64,000 nucleotides of DNA from Desulfobacterales bacterium (GCA_024637225.1 JAGXFP010000034.1:62001-126000); one strand, 5' to 3'. Counted from the stretch's first letter, positions 1-10,122 are shown. The notes: generated by a model from the sequence alone, not told the origin. Numbers and translations: made by a program.

Positions 1-47
1 TCGACCTACAAGTTAATCTTTACCAAACCATAAACGGGGATCCAGCG

Positions 48-521
48 GTGAAAAAGATAACCATACTCCTTTTCCTGACGAGCTTTCTGACGGTTGCAAC
101 CCTACCCACGGCCTCGGCTATGGAAGGATGGGAGGCGAGTATCAAGGTGACCTCCGGCCAGGCTGCGAGCACCCTGGCCTTCGGCCAAAGACCCGACGCC
201 ACCGATCTCGCCGACGGCCTTTACGACTTGCCGGCCATGCTGTCGGGCGACATACAGGTATATTTTTCAAACGAAGAGGGCTCTTTCTGGCGTGATATCA
301 GGGGACCGGGGTCACACCAGGAGTGGCGGCTCGTTATGGTCAGCCAGACCGGCGAACCGGTAACCGTAAGCTGGAATCCGTCCGACTTGCCCGGGAATAA
401 AAATTTAACGCTCCGAGACGTTACCGAAGGAATTGAGATAGACATGAAAGCTGCCGAATATTATATTCACGAGAATATCTTCGAATCATCCCTCCTGATC
501 GAAGTAAAGGATAACCGATAG
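48..521 (+). CDS. Secreted protein of unknown function with N-terminal signal peptide
   Basis: ORF begins MKKITILLFLTSFLTVATLPTASA (signal peptide) and lies just upstream of the lipoprotein gene at 527. Confidence 0.6.
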   Translation: MKKITILLFLTSFLTVATLPTASAMEGWEASIKVTSGQAASTLAFGQRPDATDLADGLYDLPAMLSGDIQVYFSNEEGSFWRDIRGPGSHQEWRLVMVSQTGEPVTVSWNPSDLPGNKNLTLRDVTEGIEIDMKAAEYYIHENIFESSLLIEVKDNR

Positions 522-526
522 AAGCC

Positions 527-2008
527 ATGAAATCTTTTAAGATCATTCTATTATTGCCGTTGATCTCTTTCTCTCTTTCCGCCTGCGGCGGTCCGGTTGG
601 AGGAGGAGCGGCGGTGGCGACGGAAGACACCACTCCGCCGAAGATCGAAAACATAACCCCAGTAGACTCGGTGCAACAGGCATGTTCCGTCAGCGTGGAA
701 TTTGACGATCCCATTCTGGAATCCACCGTGACTCCCGATTCTTTTCAAATCCTGAGCGACGGCTCGGAAAACCCGCTGACCGAGGCCGACGGCACCTGGG
801 GGCTGTCTCCCGACAATAATAAAATTATCATTTTTAAACCTTCGGGAAACCTGATAGGTAGTTATAAGGTGACCGTGACCACCGATATCGCCAATGTCGC
901 CGAACTTAACCTGGAGAATGGCAAATCCTGGACTTTCACGGCATCCCAGGCCTGTTCGACATCGGGCGGCGGCGACACCACCCCGCCTAAATTCCTTAAC
1001 GGCATTCCCGAGGGGCAGGTCGACCAGATATGCTCGATCACCGCGGAGTTCGATGAACCCATTCTCGAATCCACGATCAGCGACCAATCCTTCATTATCC
1101 AGAGCGCCACTTCAGATACCCCGCTCGGAAGCGGAGACGGAACCTGGAGCCTTTCGCCCAGCAACAATACAATTGCCCTCTTCCAGCCTTCGGTAGACTT
1201 GGTCGGCACCTACACGGTTAAAATAACCACCGACATTACCGATACCGCCGGCAATAATCTGGCCGGGCCCCAACAATCCTGGGCTTTCACCGCCGCCCAG
1301 GCCTGTTCAACAACCGGCGGCGACATAAAACCTCCGCAATTCCTCAACGGCGATCCCGTGGGACCGGTCGTACAGGCCTGCGCAATCACCGCCGAATTCG
1401 ATGAACCGATTCTGGAATCCTCGGTCACCGCGCAATCCTTCGTTATCCAGAGCGCCAGCTCAGCCACCCCGCTGACATCCGTGGACGGGACCTGGGGCCT
1501 TTCGCCCAGCAGCGGCACCATCGCTCTCTTCGAGCCTTCAGTGGACCTGGTCGGCACCTACACGGTTAAAATAACCACCGACATAACCGATACCGCCGGC
1601 AATAATCTGACCGGAAATCAATCCTGGGCTTTCACCACATCCCAGGCCTGTTCAACCGGCGGCGGCGACACCACCCCCCCGCAATTCATTACCGGCGAAC
1701 CGCAGGGAGCGGTTAACAATGTCTGCTTAATTACCGCGGAATTCGACGAAGCCATCCTGGAATCCTCGGTCACCAATCAATCCTTCATAATCCAGAGTAC
1801 CGCAGTGGGAGCATCCCCGATCTCGTCTGGAGACGGAACTTGGGGGCTGTCCGCCACCAACGACGCCATTGCCATCTTTGTTCCCGCAATCAGCCTTGTC
1901 GGCGAATTCAGAGTTACCATAACCACCGGCATCGCCAATACCGCCGGCCTCAACCTGGCCGCAGACGAGTCCTGGACTTTCACAGCTTCCCTGCCCTGTC
2001 CACCATAA
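527..2008 (+). CDS. Lipoprotein with four tandem Ig-like (bacterial Ig/SbsA-like) repeats
   Basis: Lipobox-like LISFSLSACGG; four repeats of about 115 aa starting DTTPPK/IKPPQ..., each with EFD(D/E)(P/A)ILES and a W.F/A.(S/A)QACS end. Confidence 0.75.
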   Translation: MKSFKIILLLPLISFSLSACGGPVGGGAAVATEDTTPPKIENITPVDSVQQACSVSVEFDDPILESTVTPDSFQILSDGSENPLTEADGTWGLSPDNNKIIIFKPSGNLIGSYKVTVTTDIANVAELNLENGKSWTFTASQACSTSGGGDTTPPKFLNGIPEGQVDQICSITAEFDEPILESTISDQSFIIQSATSDTPLGSGDGTWSLSPSNNTIALFQPSVDLVGTYTVKITTDITDTAGNNLAGPQQSWAFTAAQACSTTGGDIKPPQFLNGDPVGPVVQACAITAEFDEPILESSVTAQSFVIQSASSATPLTSVDGTWGLSPSSGTIALFEPSVDLVGTYTVKITTDITDTAGNNLTGNQSWAFTTSQACSTGGGDTTPPQFITGEPQGAVNNVCLITAEFDEAILESSVTNQSFIIQSTAVGASPISSGDGTWGLSATNDAIAIFVPAISLVGEFRVTITTGIANTAGLNLAADESWTFTASLPCPP

Positions 2009-2035
2009 CCGAAAAGCAGGACACCACAATAAGAG

Positions 2036-2067
2036 GCGGGTTCTTCCAGAAGGCCCGCTTTTTTATT
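2036..2067 (+). terminator. Probable Rho-independent terminator of the Ig-repeat lipoprotein gene
   Basis: GCGGG-ttcttccagaagg-CCCGC followed by TTTTTTATT. Confidence 0.6.
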
Positions 2068-2175
2068 GGACGCCGGCAGTGCTTAACAGGTCTGCCCATG
2101 AATAGGTTTGACCGGTAACCCTATCTGCAATAGAATATCGATAATCGAAATCCGTGGCAAAGGAGAACAGGATCA

Positions 2176-3726
2176 GTGAAGCTGGCATACGCCGAGCAGA
2201 TGCGGCGCCTTGATAACGAGACCATCGAGACCTGCGGCATTCCGGACCTTGTCCTGATGGAAAATGCCGGGATCGGCGCAGTCCAGGCCATCATGGAGAT
2301 GTATGGCGAATTGGAGGGGCGGACGGTGATGATTGCCGCGGGCCGGGGCAATAACGGTGGCGACGGGCTGGTTATCGCGCGGCATGTTCTCCAGCGGGGC
2401 GGGATGCCTTTTGTGTTCCTGCTGGCCGAACCCGAACAGATCACGGGCGCCGCCGCCGTCAATCTTAAAATCGTTGAGAATCTCAATATTCCTCTTCATC
2501 CGGTAACGGGTAAAGAAGAATTGCAAGGACTTGAAAATCAACTGGCCCAAAGCGATCTGATCATCGACGCGATCTTCGGCATCGGCCTTACCCGGCCGGT
2601 CAATGGCTATCTGGCCCAGGTGATCGAAATGATAAACCGGGCGGCGGCTCCAATGGTAAGCATCGATATCGCCTCGGGGCTGGACAGTGACCGGGGCGTC
2701 CCCCGGGGCATTTCGATCAAAGCGGACCTGACCGTAACCTGCGGCCTCGCCAAACCGGGCCACTTCACCGGACTCGGCCCGGAAATGACCGGTACCCTGG
2801 TGGTGGTAGACATCGGCATTCCACCTCGAATTGTCGAGGCTGGCGATTTACAGATCGAAGTATTGGAGAACCACTCGATAAGCGGCCTGGCTCCGGAAAG
2901 GGCACCGGCTTCCCATAAAGGCTCTTACGGCCATCTTGCCGTGCTGGCCGGATCCCGGGGCAAAACCGGCGCCGCCCTGCTTTGCGCCCGGGCAGCGCTG
3001 CGCTCCGGGAGCGGCCTGGTAACGATCTGTTCCCCCGCCGACCTTTCCGCCGTTTTTGAAACCGCCCTGCCCGAAGCGATGACCTTGCCCCTGCCATCTT
3101 CGGATAAAGGCTATGCCACCGATCGGGACTCTCAACTATTAACGGATTTTTTGGCGGACAAGCAGGCGCTGGTCATGGGGCCGGGTTTGGGCGCCGACGA
3201 GGCAACCGGCAGGCTGGTCGCGGAACTCTACCGGGAACTGCCGCTGCCGATGGTGATCGATGCCGACGGTCTCAATCTACTGGCCGATGATCCTGACCGA
3301 CTGAAAAACGGGGCCGGCCCCCGGATCCTGACTCCCCACCCCGGCGAAATGGCTCGACTTACCGGCAAATCAAGCAGGGAGATTCAGGAGAATCGTCTGG
3401 AAATCGCCCGGGAATTCGCCAGGACCCATCAGGTCTTCCTGGTTCTTAAGGGTGCCGGCACCATTATCGCCGCTCCCGATGGCCGGGGCGCCATTAACTC
3501 GACCGGCAATCCGATCCTGGCTTCCGGCGGCAGCGGTGATGTCCTGGCCGGATTCATCGGCAGCCTGCTGGCCCAGGGCATGAATCCATGGAACGCGGCC
3601 AGACTGGCCGTTTATGCGCACGGCCTGGCCGCCGATCGCTTAAGCGAAGAGCTCGGCATGCGGACCGGACTGCTGGCCTCGGAACTGGCCGACAAACTGC
3701 CGGCGATAATTTCTGAACTTGTTTAA
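2176..3726 (+). CDS. nnrD/nnrE: Bifunctional NAD(P)H-hydrate epimerase / ADP-dependent (S)-NAD(P)H-hydrate dehydratase
   Basis: N-terminal epimerase motifs (LMENAGIGAVQ, GRGNNGGDGLVIARHL-like) and C-terminal kinase-like motifs (LTPHPGEMARLTG, NSTGNPILASGGSGDVLAG). Confidence 0.93.
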   Translation: MKLAYAEQMRRLDNETIETCGIPDLVLMENAGIGAVQAIMEMYGELEGRTVMIAAGRGNNGGDGLVIARHVLQRGGMPFVFLLAEPEQITGAAAVNLKIVENLNIPLHPVTGKEELQGLENQLAQSDLIIDAIFGIGLTRPVNGYLAQVIEMINRAAAPMVSIDIASGLDSDRGVPRGISIKADLTVTCGLAKPGHFTGLGPEMTGTLVVVDIGIPPRIVEAGDLQIEVLENHSISGLAPERAPASHKGSYGHLAVLAGSRGKTGAALLCARAALRSGSGLVTICSPADLSAVFETALPEAMTLPLPSSDKGYATDRDSQLLTDFLADKQALVMGPGLGADEATGRLVAELYRELPLPMVIDADGLNLLADDPDRLKNGAGPRILTPHPGEMARLTGKSSREIQENRLEIAREFARTHQVFLVLKGAGTIIAAPDGRGAINSTGNPILASGGSGDVLAGFIGSLLAQGMNPWNAARLAVYAHGLAADRLSEELGMRTGLLASELADKLPAIISELV

Positions 3727-3780
3727 AGTTAGTTGGGCCGCTAGTCTGCTTTTATGCCCTTTAGGGTGCAAACGAAACTT
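3724..3780 (+). repeat. Dispersed repeat R, copy R1 (contains the nnrD/E stop codon)
   Basis: TAAAGTTAGTTGGGCCGCTAGTCTGCTTTTATGCCCTTTAGGGTGCAAACGAAACTT; matches copies at 34229, 53327, 54496 and 58921. Confidence 0.75.
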
Positions 3781-3888
3781 ATGTGCCGCGAAGCAAATGC
3801 CCCTCCTCAAGGGAGGATTGAACAGAACCCTTGGGGTGCCCTGTGGGTATAAAGCTGATAGCGTCGCAAGAAGTCGAGATCGCCTTAA

Positions 3889-3998
3889 TGTCATTTCGAC
3901 CAAAGGGAGAAATCTTAATAGTAACAATAAGTTAAAGAACAAGATTTCTCACATGCGTTCGAAATGACAGCTTTTCCCGACTTTTTGCGAGTTTATCA
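3889..3998. repeat. MITE-like palindromic repeat, GTCATTTCGA core, with one recognisable end
   Basis: gtcatttcgaccaaagggagaaatctt ... aagatttctcacatgcgttcgaaatgac followed by gactttttgcgagtttatc. Confidence 0.7.
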
Positions 3999-4027
3999 AT
4001 AATCAATACCAATCCTGGAGACCATCA

Positions 4028-4483
4028 ATGCTCACCGCCAAAGAGATAATGACACGGGAAGTCATCGCTGTAGGACCGGAAACGGAGGTAATTGATCTGG
4101 CCAATCTGTTCTGGCAAAAAAGAATCAGCGGGGCGCCGGTGGTGGACGATTCGGGAAAACTGCTGGGGGTGGTGACCGAAAGCGACCTTATCGACCAGAG
4201 TAAAAATGTCCACATCCCCGGCATCATTTCCATCCTGGACAGCGTGATCTTTCTGGAAAACCCCGCCAAGCTAGACCGGGAGATCAAGAAGATGACGGGA
4301 ACCAGAGTCAAGGACATCTTCTCCGAAGAGATCGTCACCGTAAGCGAAGATACACCGATGTCGGAAATCGCCACCATCATGTCCGATCGCAACCTCCATA
4401 CCCTGCCGGTGGTGAACGGCGGCAAACTGGTCGGAGTGATCGGCAAGGGCGATATTATTCGCAATCTTTACCAGAGACCCTGA
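4028..4483 (+). CDS. CBS-domain pair protein
   Basis: MLTAKEIMTREVIAVGPETEVIDLANLFWQKRISGAPVVDDSGKLLGVVTESDL, then a second CBS motif LHTLPVVNGGKLVGVIGKGDIIR. Confidence 0.88.
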   Translation: MLTAKEIMTREVIAVGPETEVIDLANLFWQKRISGAPVVDDSGKLLGVVTESDLIDQSKNVHIPGIISILDSVIFLENPAKLDREIKKMTGTRVKDIFSEEIVTVSEDTPMSEIATIMSDRNLHTLPVVNGGKLVGVIGKGDIIRNLYQRP

Positions 4484-4499
4484 CCATGCCGAACCGGGA

Positions 4500-4626
4500 T
4501 GATCAGTTCGCAAAAAAGCTGTCATTTCGAACGCATGTGAAAAATCTTGTTCTTTAATCCAACATAAGATTTCTCCCGTTGGTCGAAATGACTTGTGGCC
4601 ATCCCGAATCTTTTGCGAACTGATCA
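4500..4626. repeat. MITE-like element with 16-bp perfect terminal inverted repeats and a GTCATTTCGA hairpin core
   Basis: Left TGATCAGTTCGCAAAA (4500-4515), right TTTTGCGAACTGATCA (4611-4626). Core is GTCATTTCGAACGCATGTGAAAAATCTT / AAGATTTCTCCCGTTGGTCGAAATGAC. Confidence 0.8.
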
Positions 4627-4697
4627 AGCTTGATCAGTTCGCAAAATTTCCCGCTGATTAAAAAGAGCTCCTAGCCAAGCCCGGCACGAACGGTAAA

Positions 4698-6776
4698 TCA
4701 ATCGTTAATCCGCTCATCCTGTGCCTGTAAATTGCTTACCTCACCTGACTCTGTAAATAGCCCGCTCATCCTGAGCCCATCGGAAGAAGGGCTTGCCGGC
4801 TTATTGCCTGAACACTCCAGGCAATCATCAACCAACTCGACCCGGACCAGCCCCCTGACCGAATTACCGACATATATTCCCTCAGCATTTTTTAAATCCT
4901 CAAGGGTTATGACTTTTTCCTCCACCGGAAGACCGTCGGGAGCATCCACCTCGCCATCAAGCAGGGCCGCCCGTAACACCCCTCCCAGCAATCCGCAGTA
5001 CAGGGGCGGAGTCAGCAGCTTGCCGTTTTTGCGGACAAAGAGGTTAGTGATGCCGCCCTCGGTCATCTCCCCCCGTTCATTGCGATATAGGACTTCATGA
5101 AAACCGGCGGCAAGGGCACTCTTCCTTTCGGCATCGTAGAGGCTGCGGCAGGTGGTTTTGTGATAATAAAACGGGTCGGCCGAATCGGTGAAGGAAGAAG
5201 AGAGGACCACCTTCGGCGGATCGCCATTTTCCCGGAGGTTATCCTGCGCGGGAGCGGGATAGCTCTCAACCTCCAGGCCGCCGTCCTTATGGAGCAGCAA
5301 CCTGATCCGCAGGGATTCTTCGGCTCCCGGTGAAAAGACGGCCTGCTCCAAGGCTTTCACCACCTCAGCCCGGGAAAAGGAAAACCCCCAATAAGCCGCC
5401 GATCTTTCCAACCTGTCAAGATGGCGGGCCAGCAGCCAGAAGCCTTGCCGCGGGTGATAGAGCAGCGTTTCAATCAATTCGAACTCCGGGAAGGAAGCCT
5501 GGAGGAATCGTCCTTTCAGGCAGCACTCCTCCCACTCTTTAACCGGGTCCGAGTCATAAACGATACCGGAACCGATTCCCATCTCACCTCGGTCCTTATC
5601 TAAAACCACCGTCCTGATCGGCACATTGAACACAGCCTCCCCTGCCGGCGAAATAAAACCGATCCCGCCGGTATATACTCCCCGCTGCGTCGTTTCCAGT
5701 TCGCTGATAATCTCCATTGTCCTGATCTTGGGAGCGCCGGTCACCGAACCGCAGGGGAAGATGGCCCGGAACAACTCGACCAGACCTACATCATCTTTCA
5801 ACCTGCCCCTGATACTGGAAGTCATCTGGTGCAGGGTCTCATAGGTTTCGACATCGAACAGCGAAACCGTCTCCACCTCGCCCATCACGCAGAGCCGGCC
5901 CAGATCATTGCGAAGCAGATCGACAATCATGACGTTTTCGCTACGGTTTTTGATATCGGTGGCCAGGGTGTCGCGGATCGCCGCATCCCCGGCAAGATCG
6001 GGAGCACGGCGCATGGTGCCCTTCATGGGCCTGACTGTACACCGATTGTCCCTTTTCCTGAAAAAAAGCTCCGGCGAAAAGGAAAGAGTTCGCTGGTCGC
6101 CCTGCTTGATCCAGGCACCATAAGAGACACTCTGATTACGGCGCAGCGCCTTGTAGAAAGCGATATCCGAACCCTGAAAATCGAAGAGAAGCTTGAGAGT
6201 ATAGTTTACCTGGTAGGTGTCGCCCGCCTCGATATGGTGTTTGATCCTGGCGATCTTCTCCAGATATTCTTCCCTCGACTGGCTGAAGGTCGGCTCGGAG
6301 ATTCCGAAGCCCGGCTCGGCGGCTTGCCCCCCTCTATCTCCGGGCGGCCAGGGCCTGTCGTTGACAAAATCACTCTGGCGATGGTCATAGATATATGGCT
6401 TTCGAAAAACGCCGAAATCGGCCACGATTTGCTCAGCCGGGTCAATCAGCCCCCGGAGGACCTCTTCGAGCAGATAGCCGAACTCGTAAGCAAAGGAACC
6501 GGCCAGATAAAAACCTTCATCGCAATAGCGTTGCGCTTTTCCCAGGAAGGCGACAGGATCGTCGCTCCCCTTGCAGGTAATCCGGGCGACGGGGTTCAGA
6601 AAAAGATAGGAAAGGTAATTATCCGCGCTCAACCGGGTGGTTTCCAGGAAGACAAAAGAGTCCTCTTCGGTCAGGTGCGACAATATGGATGTTAGTTCAT
6701 GGTCGGATATGGGAAGTGGAAATTCCTTCATAATGATCACTTGCGTTGTTGATAAAGGCCCGTGGCCATCAACCAA
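4698..6776 (-). CDS. pabB: Fused aminodeoxychorismate synthase component I / aminodeoxychorismate lyase-like (PabB-PabC); likely start MKEFPLP at about 6728
   Basis: Chorismate-binding motifs (VNYTLKLLFDF, PMKGTMRRAP, FPCGSVTGAPKIRTMEII) plus C-terminal class IV aminotransferase (ERGEMTEGGITNLFVRKNGKLLTPPLYCGLLGGVLR). Confidence 0.9.
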   Translation of the reverse strand: MVDGHGPLSTTQVIIMKEFPLPISDHELTSILSHLTEEDSFVFLETTRLSADNYLSYLFLNPVARITCKGSDDPVAFLGKAQRYCDEGFYLAGSFAYEFGYLLEEVLRGLIDPAEQIVADFGVFRKPYIYDHRQSDFVNDRPWPPGDRGGQAAEPGFGISEPTFSQSREEYLEKIARIKHHIEAGDTYQVNYTLKLLFDFQGSDIAFYKALRRNQSVSYGAWIKQGDQRTLSFSPELFFRKRDNRCTVRPMKGTMRRAPDLAGDAAIRDTLATDIKNRSENVMIVDLLRNDLGRLCVMGEVETVSLFDVETYETLHQMTSSIRGRLKDDVGLVELFRAIFPCGSVTGAPKIRTMEIISELETTQRGVYTGGIGFISPAGEAVFNVPIRTVVLDKDRGEMGIGSGIVYDSDPVKEWEECCLKGRFLQASFPEFELIETLLYHPRQGFWLLARHLDRLERSAAYWGFSFSRAEVVKALEQAVFSPGAEESLRIRLLLHKDGGLEVESYPAPAQDNLRENGDPPKVVLSSSFTDSADPFYYHKTTCRSLYDAERKSALAAGFHEVLYRNERGEMTEGGITNLFVRKNGKLLTPPLYCGLLGGVLRAALLDGEVDAPDGLPVEEKVITLEDLKNAEGIYVGNSVRGLVRVELVDDCLECSGNKPASPSSDGLRMSGLFTESGEVSNLQAQDERIND

Positions 6777-7312
6777 TAGAGATAGCCTGTTCCCCTTTAA
6801 CGCCTAGCCGGTCAATTGGCAAGAAAAAGAAGTGCGGCTTATGCGCTGACACCCTAATTGAACACGGCGATCACATGGTTTGCTCTTATCAAACTGTAGT
6901 GACCAGTTTATCCGCCCGTAAATCGGGGGTGACGAAATTACACGGGCCTACTTTCGGGGCGTTCGATCACAGACCATCTTCGCCTAAGGGAACAACTCCC
7001 AAGCGGGTAATAAAAAGAAGCCTTGGGGTGCAGGGGCGGCGAATCTTTCTAGAACTCACACATGAATTCAGAAAACAATAACAGTTATAATTTTCAAACA
7101 TCTATCGAAAAACCTGCATGCCTAAGACAGAAAGAGAGGACTGTTCGGTCAAAATTTGTTAAAATAGAAAGAATAATTTATAACTGTACAGCAACGACCT
7201 CGAATGTTTCGCAAGAGCCGGTGAAGTGCTTTTGAAGAGCCCCGAAGCAGATGCGGCGCGGCTGAACAGTTTACAGGAAACCATCAATGACAACCTCTAG
7301 GAGAATTGCATA

Positions 7313-7999
7313 ATGCTAATTAAGGATTGGATGGCCGAAGATGTTATGACGGTTGACGAAAACACATCACTGATGCGGGCCACCAGGATAATGAAGGAAA
7401 AAAATATCCGACGGCTGCCCGTGGTTTCCCACGGCAAGCTGATCGGGATCATCACCGACCGGGATGTCAAGGACGCCTCGCCATCCAAGACCACTACGCT
7501 CGATATTCATGAACTTTATTACCTGCTCTCCGAAATGAAGGTCAAGGATGTCATGACCAACGAGCCGCTCACCCTCTCCGGCAAGGAAACCCTTGAAAAA
7601 GCGGCGCTGATCATGCTCAACTCCAGGATATCCGGTCTGCCGGTAGTCGACGACAAGGGTCTCCTGATTGGCCTGTTGAGTGAAACCGATGTGTTGCGCG
7701 GTTTCATCCACATGACCGGCATTAAGGATAATGCGTTGCAGTACGTTTTCGATCTACCCGACGAGCCGGGCTCGGTGACCAAGGTGGTCGGCGTCTTGAA
7801 AGAACGGGAATGCCGGATCATCAGTATTCTGACCTCATTCGAGGACGCTCCGCAAGGCAAAAAAAGAGTGGCCATCAGAATTTCGGCCCTGAACGATGAG
7901 GAGTTAAAAGCCCTGACCACAGCCCTGGAAGGCCAATTCGACATCGTTTACAGCGGCCGGGACGACTTGAGCAATCTCCCCGATAAAAAAAACAAATAA
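7313..7999 (+). CDS. CBS-domain plus ACT-domain protein (AcuB-like)
   Basis: Two CBS motifs (RRLPVVSHGKLIGIITDRDVK; SGLPVVDDKGLLIGLLSETDVLR), then an ACT-like segment FDLPDEPGSVTKVVGVLKERECRIISI. Confidence 0.85.
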   Translation: MLIKDWMAEDVMTVDENTSLMRATRIMKEKNIRRLPVVSHGKLIGIITDRDVKDASPSKTTTLDIHELYYLLSEMKVKDVMTNEPLTLSGKETLEKAALIMLNSRISGLPVVDDKGLLIGLLSETDVLRGFIHMTGIKDNALQYVFDLPDEPGSVTKVVGVLKERECRIISILTSFEDAPQGKKRVAIRISALNDEELKALTTALEGQFDIVYSGRDDLSNLPDKKNK

Positions 8000-8017
8000 G
8001 CATTATGATCATCGGTA

Positions 8018-8060
8018 CAGCTAAAAAGTTCCGCGGCAGATCGGCGGACCTTTTTAGCTG
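8018..8060. terminator. Bidirectional hairpin terminator between convergent genes
   Basis: CAGCTAAAAAG...CTTTTTAGCTG, 11-bp perfect outer stem between the gene ends at 7999 and 8119. Confidence 0.7.
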
Positions 8061-8118
8061 ACCAACCCACAAACCTTAAATCAGCAAGTTATTACCGGAA
8101 AACCACTGAGCCCGGCTC

Positions 8119-10122
8119 CTAATGCACCATCGGCAGCAAACTCTCCTTGAAGGCGACATCAACTGCTCCGGGGCTTTTTTCTGTCTTGATTTCCCCGGTT
8201 GACGGATCCATGGGCAGGAACACCACCCCTTTCGGAACCGTAAAGCTCTTCCGCTCAGCTGGATTCAGCGAAATCGCTTTCTTCATAAAATCCAGCCAGA
8301 CCGGTGTTGCCGATCTGCCCCCGGTTTCATGTTCCCCGAGAGTAATGTTGCGGTCGAAACCAAACCATACTCCGGCCGCCAATTCGGGAGTATAACCAAT
8401 AAACCAGGCGTCCAGATTGCCGTCGCTGGTCCCCGTCTTACCCGCCGCCTCAACGGATAGCCCCTGAGCCGACCGCCCGGTCCCGTACGCAATCACGCCC
8501 TTGAGCAGATCGGTTACCAGATAGGCATCCTTGGGGGACAGCGCCCGCCTGACCTCTTGGTTATCACCGTTTTCCAGAACATTTCCGTATTGATCGACAA
8601 CCTTTGTCACAAACAGCGGCGACCGATAGAGTCCCCGCCCGGCGAAGACATTGTAAGCCCCGGTCATTTCCAGAAGTGAAACCCCCGAAGTTCCAAGCGC
8701 CAGGGAGAGATTATCGTCAAGTTGGGCGGTTATACCCATCCTACCGGCGAGACTCCTGACCGATTCGATCCCGACCTTTTGCAGAAGCTTTATGCTGACG
8801 ATATTTCGGGATTTCACCAACCCGGTCCACACCGTGGTCCGTCCGTGATAATCCCCGCTGAAATTTTGCGGTTCCCAGAATTGCCCGGGAATATTACCGG
8901 GCAGTTTCACCGGCTCATCAAGGAAAAGATCAGCGGGTGTCACGACAAGTTGCAGGGCAGCTCCAAAGATTATCGGTTTAAAAGCCGAGCCTGGTTGCCG
9001 TCTGGCCTGGACGGCGCGATTGTATTGGCTGCTGGTAAAATCGGTGCCGCCAACCATTGCCGCTACCCGATTTGAATCAACTTCAATGGCAATCAGGGCC
9101 GCCTGAGGCTTCTCCCTTGCGCCGGGATTACGTTTCGCCCACTCGGCAACCCCCGTTTCCACTGAAGCCGCTGCTGCCTGCTGGAGGGCTCTATTCATTG
9201 TGGTATGCACAACCAGACCGCCGGTCAACAGTTTTTCCTGGCCGTATTTATCTTCGATATATCGCCTGACATGCTCGACGAAATATTGGCCGGCAGCTTC
9301 ATCTTGTAGGCTTTCCGTTCGCCAGCGCAGACCTCGACGATAAGCCTGTCGCGCCTCTTCAGGGGTTATATAGCCGTCGGCGGCCATCCGGTTCAACACA
9401 TAACGCTGGCGGGCCTTGGCCAGTTTAAAATTCTTCAGGGGGGAATATCGGCTCGGTGCCTGGGGCAGACCGGCCAGGAGGCTGATCTCGGCCAGATTCA
9501 ACTCGGAGGCATTCTTATCGAAATAAACCCGGGCAGCCGCTCCTACCCCATAGGTACCCTCGCCGAGATAAAGCTGGTTAAGGTAAAGGTAGAGAATCTC
9601 TTCCTTGTCGAGAAGCCGATCGATCCGATAGGCGAGAATCGCTTCCTTGACTTTTCGGGTATAAGTTTTTTCACGGGTCAGCAGCAGAGAACGGGCTACC
9701 TGTTGAGTTATGGTGCTGCCCCCTTGGGAACGCCGGCCAGAACGGAGGTTGTTGACCATCGCCCGCAGGACCGACCAACCGTCGACGCCGCCATGTTGAT
9801 AAAAACGACCGTCTTCCGCCGCCACAAAGGCCGCGGGCAGCAATTGGGGCATGGCGCTGACCGGGACGACATAACGCCTTTCCCGATAAAATTCAGCGAT
9901 AGGTTCTCCCTGATCGTCCAGGAAGACCGTGACCGTCGGCGGCCTATATGAAGCAACCGATGAAATATCCGGAATCCCGAGGGCCGCCAAAGCATAGAGG
10001 CCCATCCCGATAAAAAAAGAAAGCAGCAAGCCGGTCGCCAAGACCAAAATAGACAGATGGATGTGATTCCACAGCCATGGCCGCCCGTTTACTCTTCTTT
10101 TTTCGCCTGCCGAGATAGCCAT
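8119..10122 (-). CDS. Penicillin-binding protein 1A family (bifunctional transglycosylase/transpeptidase)
   Basis: GT51 motifs (AAEDGRFYQHGGVD, GGSTITQQVARSLLL); transpeptidase motifs (PGSAFKP, KTGTSDGNLDAWFIGYTPELAAGVWFG). Confidence 0.93.
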   Translation of the reverse strand: MAISAGEKRRVNGRPWLWNHIHLSILVLATGLLLSFFIGMGLYALAALGIPDISSVASYRPPTVTVFLDDQGEPIAEFYRERRYVVPVSAMPQLLPAAFVAAEDGRFYQHGGVDGWSVLRAMVNNLRSGRRSQGGSTITQQVARSLLLTREKTYTRKVKEAILAYRIDRLLDKEEILYLYLNQLYLGEGTYGVGAAARVYFDKNASELNLAEISLLAGLPQAPSRYSPLKNFKLAKARQRYVLNRMAADGYITPEEARQAYRRGLRWRTESLQDEAAGQYFVEHVRRYIEDKYGQEKLLTGGLVVHTTMNRALQQAAAASVETGVAEWAKRNPGAREKPQAALIAIEVDSNRVAAMVGGTDFTSSQYNRAVQARRQPGSAFKPIIFGAALQLVVTPADLFLDEPVKLPGNIPGQFWEPQNFSGDYHGRTTVWTGLVKSRNIVSIKLLQKVGIESVRSLAGRMGITAQLDDNLSLALGTSGVSLLEMTGAYNVFAGRGLYRSPLFVTKVVDQYGNVLENGDNQEVRRALSPKDAYLVTDLLKGVIAYGTGRSAQGLSVEAAGKTGTSDGNLDAWFIGYTPELAAGVWFGFDRNITLGEHETGGRSATPVWLDFMKKAISLNPAERKSFTVPKGVVFLPMDPSTGEIKTEKSPGAVDVAFKESLLPMVH

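Noticed and set aside
5829-6695. Long plus-strand ORF (288 aa) antisense to pabB
   Set aside because: Mirror-frame ORF of a well-supported GC-rich gene; no recognisable motifs.
6746-7081. Plus-strand ORF of 111 aa in the intergenic region after pabB
   Set aside because: Low-complexity, repeat-derived sequence with no ribosome-binding site or motif.
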